From the NCBI RefSeq assembly GCF_000960085.1, contig NZ_JYGT01000009.1, forward strand, positions 124,001 through 188,000: a DNA stretch of 64,000 bases, given 5' to 3'. Position numbers and translations under genes: made by a program. The notes under the pieces were generated by a model that ran no database searches, was not told where the DNA came from, and saw only the letters and a program-made list of their open reading frames with translations. Shown in pieces: positions 63,994 through 64,000 of this stretch (positions are counted from its first letter, which is position 1; each line of letters begins with the position of its first letter). This DNA comes from Streptococcus infantis (GTDB lineage Bacteria; Bacillota; Bacilli; Lactobacillales; Streptococcaceae).

Positions 63994-64000
63994 TTATTTC

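Overview
The window reads as chromosome of a low-GC, AT-biased Gram-positive coccus of the Streptococcus mitis group (S. mitis, S. oralis, S. infantis or S. pneumoniae type). The support is direct: a tmRNA whose tag reads AKNNTSYALAA, an SMK-box (SAM-III) leader on metK, a Thr T-box on thrS, a CtsR box at clpE, pgdA, ezrA, rodA, streptococcal DUF1827, DUF4059 and DUF1836 genes, and strong AGGAGG-type ribosome sites. Almost everything is core housekeeping sequence. No phage, transposase or CRISPR array is visible.

Layout. 1-1764: 3'-truncated thrS with its T-box leader (minus strand). 1783-2630: a small membrane protein and rpsO with its leader. 2630-3090: a gene-free stretch of repeats and stacked terminators. 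3092-6600: an iron-type ABC importer (permease, ATPase, lipoprotein) ending in a serine esterase. 6753-8096: DEAD-box helicase. 8224-9985: a small accessory island with gene remnants, two related four-helix membrane proteins and a short DUF4176-like protein. 10077-13907: guaA, a divergent GntR regulator, metK. 13954-18395: a minus-strand run (GNAT, DUF1827, Nudix, clpE, YkuJ). 18601-22809: amino-acid ABC permease and ATPase, folD, an unknown protein, nnrD. 23140-33354: dinG, rodA, a DJ-1 protein, HAD phosphatase, gyrB, ezrA, pgdA. 33434-34756: infC-rpmI-rplT with a terminator-bearing leader. 34814-41759: gloA, a membrane protein, dnaE, pfkA, pyk. 41848-42133: an independent small RNA gene and tRNA-Thr. 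42241-45458: divergent acyltransferase and P-type ATPase. 45560-50889: trmK, a Nif3 protein, an FAD oxidoreductase, galE, ferredoxin, a LysM protein, cmk. 51030-59204: PhnA/YjdM, Pr6Pr, pdxST, hemolysin III, DUF1836, GNAT-ogt-ArsC, a second amino-acid ABC pair, DUF4059, trxB. 59237-63587: rlmB, def, CapA-HAD-SGNH. 63649-63993: ssrA.

The genes mostly serve translation and RNA handling (thrS, rpsO, infC-rpmI-rplT, trmK, rlmB, def, ssrA), DNA replication and repair (dnaE, gyrB, dinG, ogt), nucleotide, one-carbon and cofactor metabolism (guaA, cmk, metK, folD, nnrD, pdxST), glycolysis and sugar interconversion (pfkA, pyk, galE), and cell-envelope growth (rodA, ezrA, pgdA).

The most interesting signals are regulatory. 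(1) A self-contained small RNA gene lies between pyk and tRNA-Thr, with its own -35/-10, a multibranched fold and a terminator. (2) Six genes (dinG, a HAD gene, pgdA, the P-type ATPase, a ferredoxin and rlmB) have an optimal or extended -10 box only 6-8 bases before ATG and no Shine-Dalgarno site, so they are predicted to be leaderless. (3) infC appears to start at AUA. (4) The 8.2-10 kb island looks like a degraded, type VII secretion-related immunity or effector locus. (5) A 15-base palindrome fills the spacer of the rpsO promoter.
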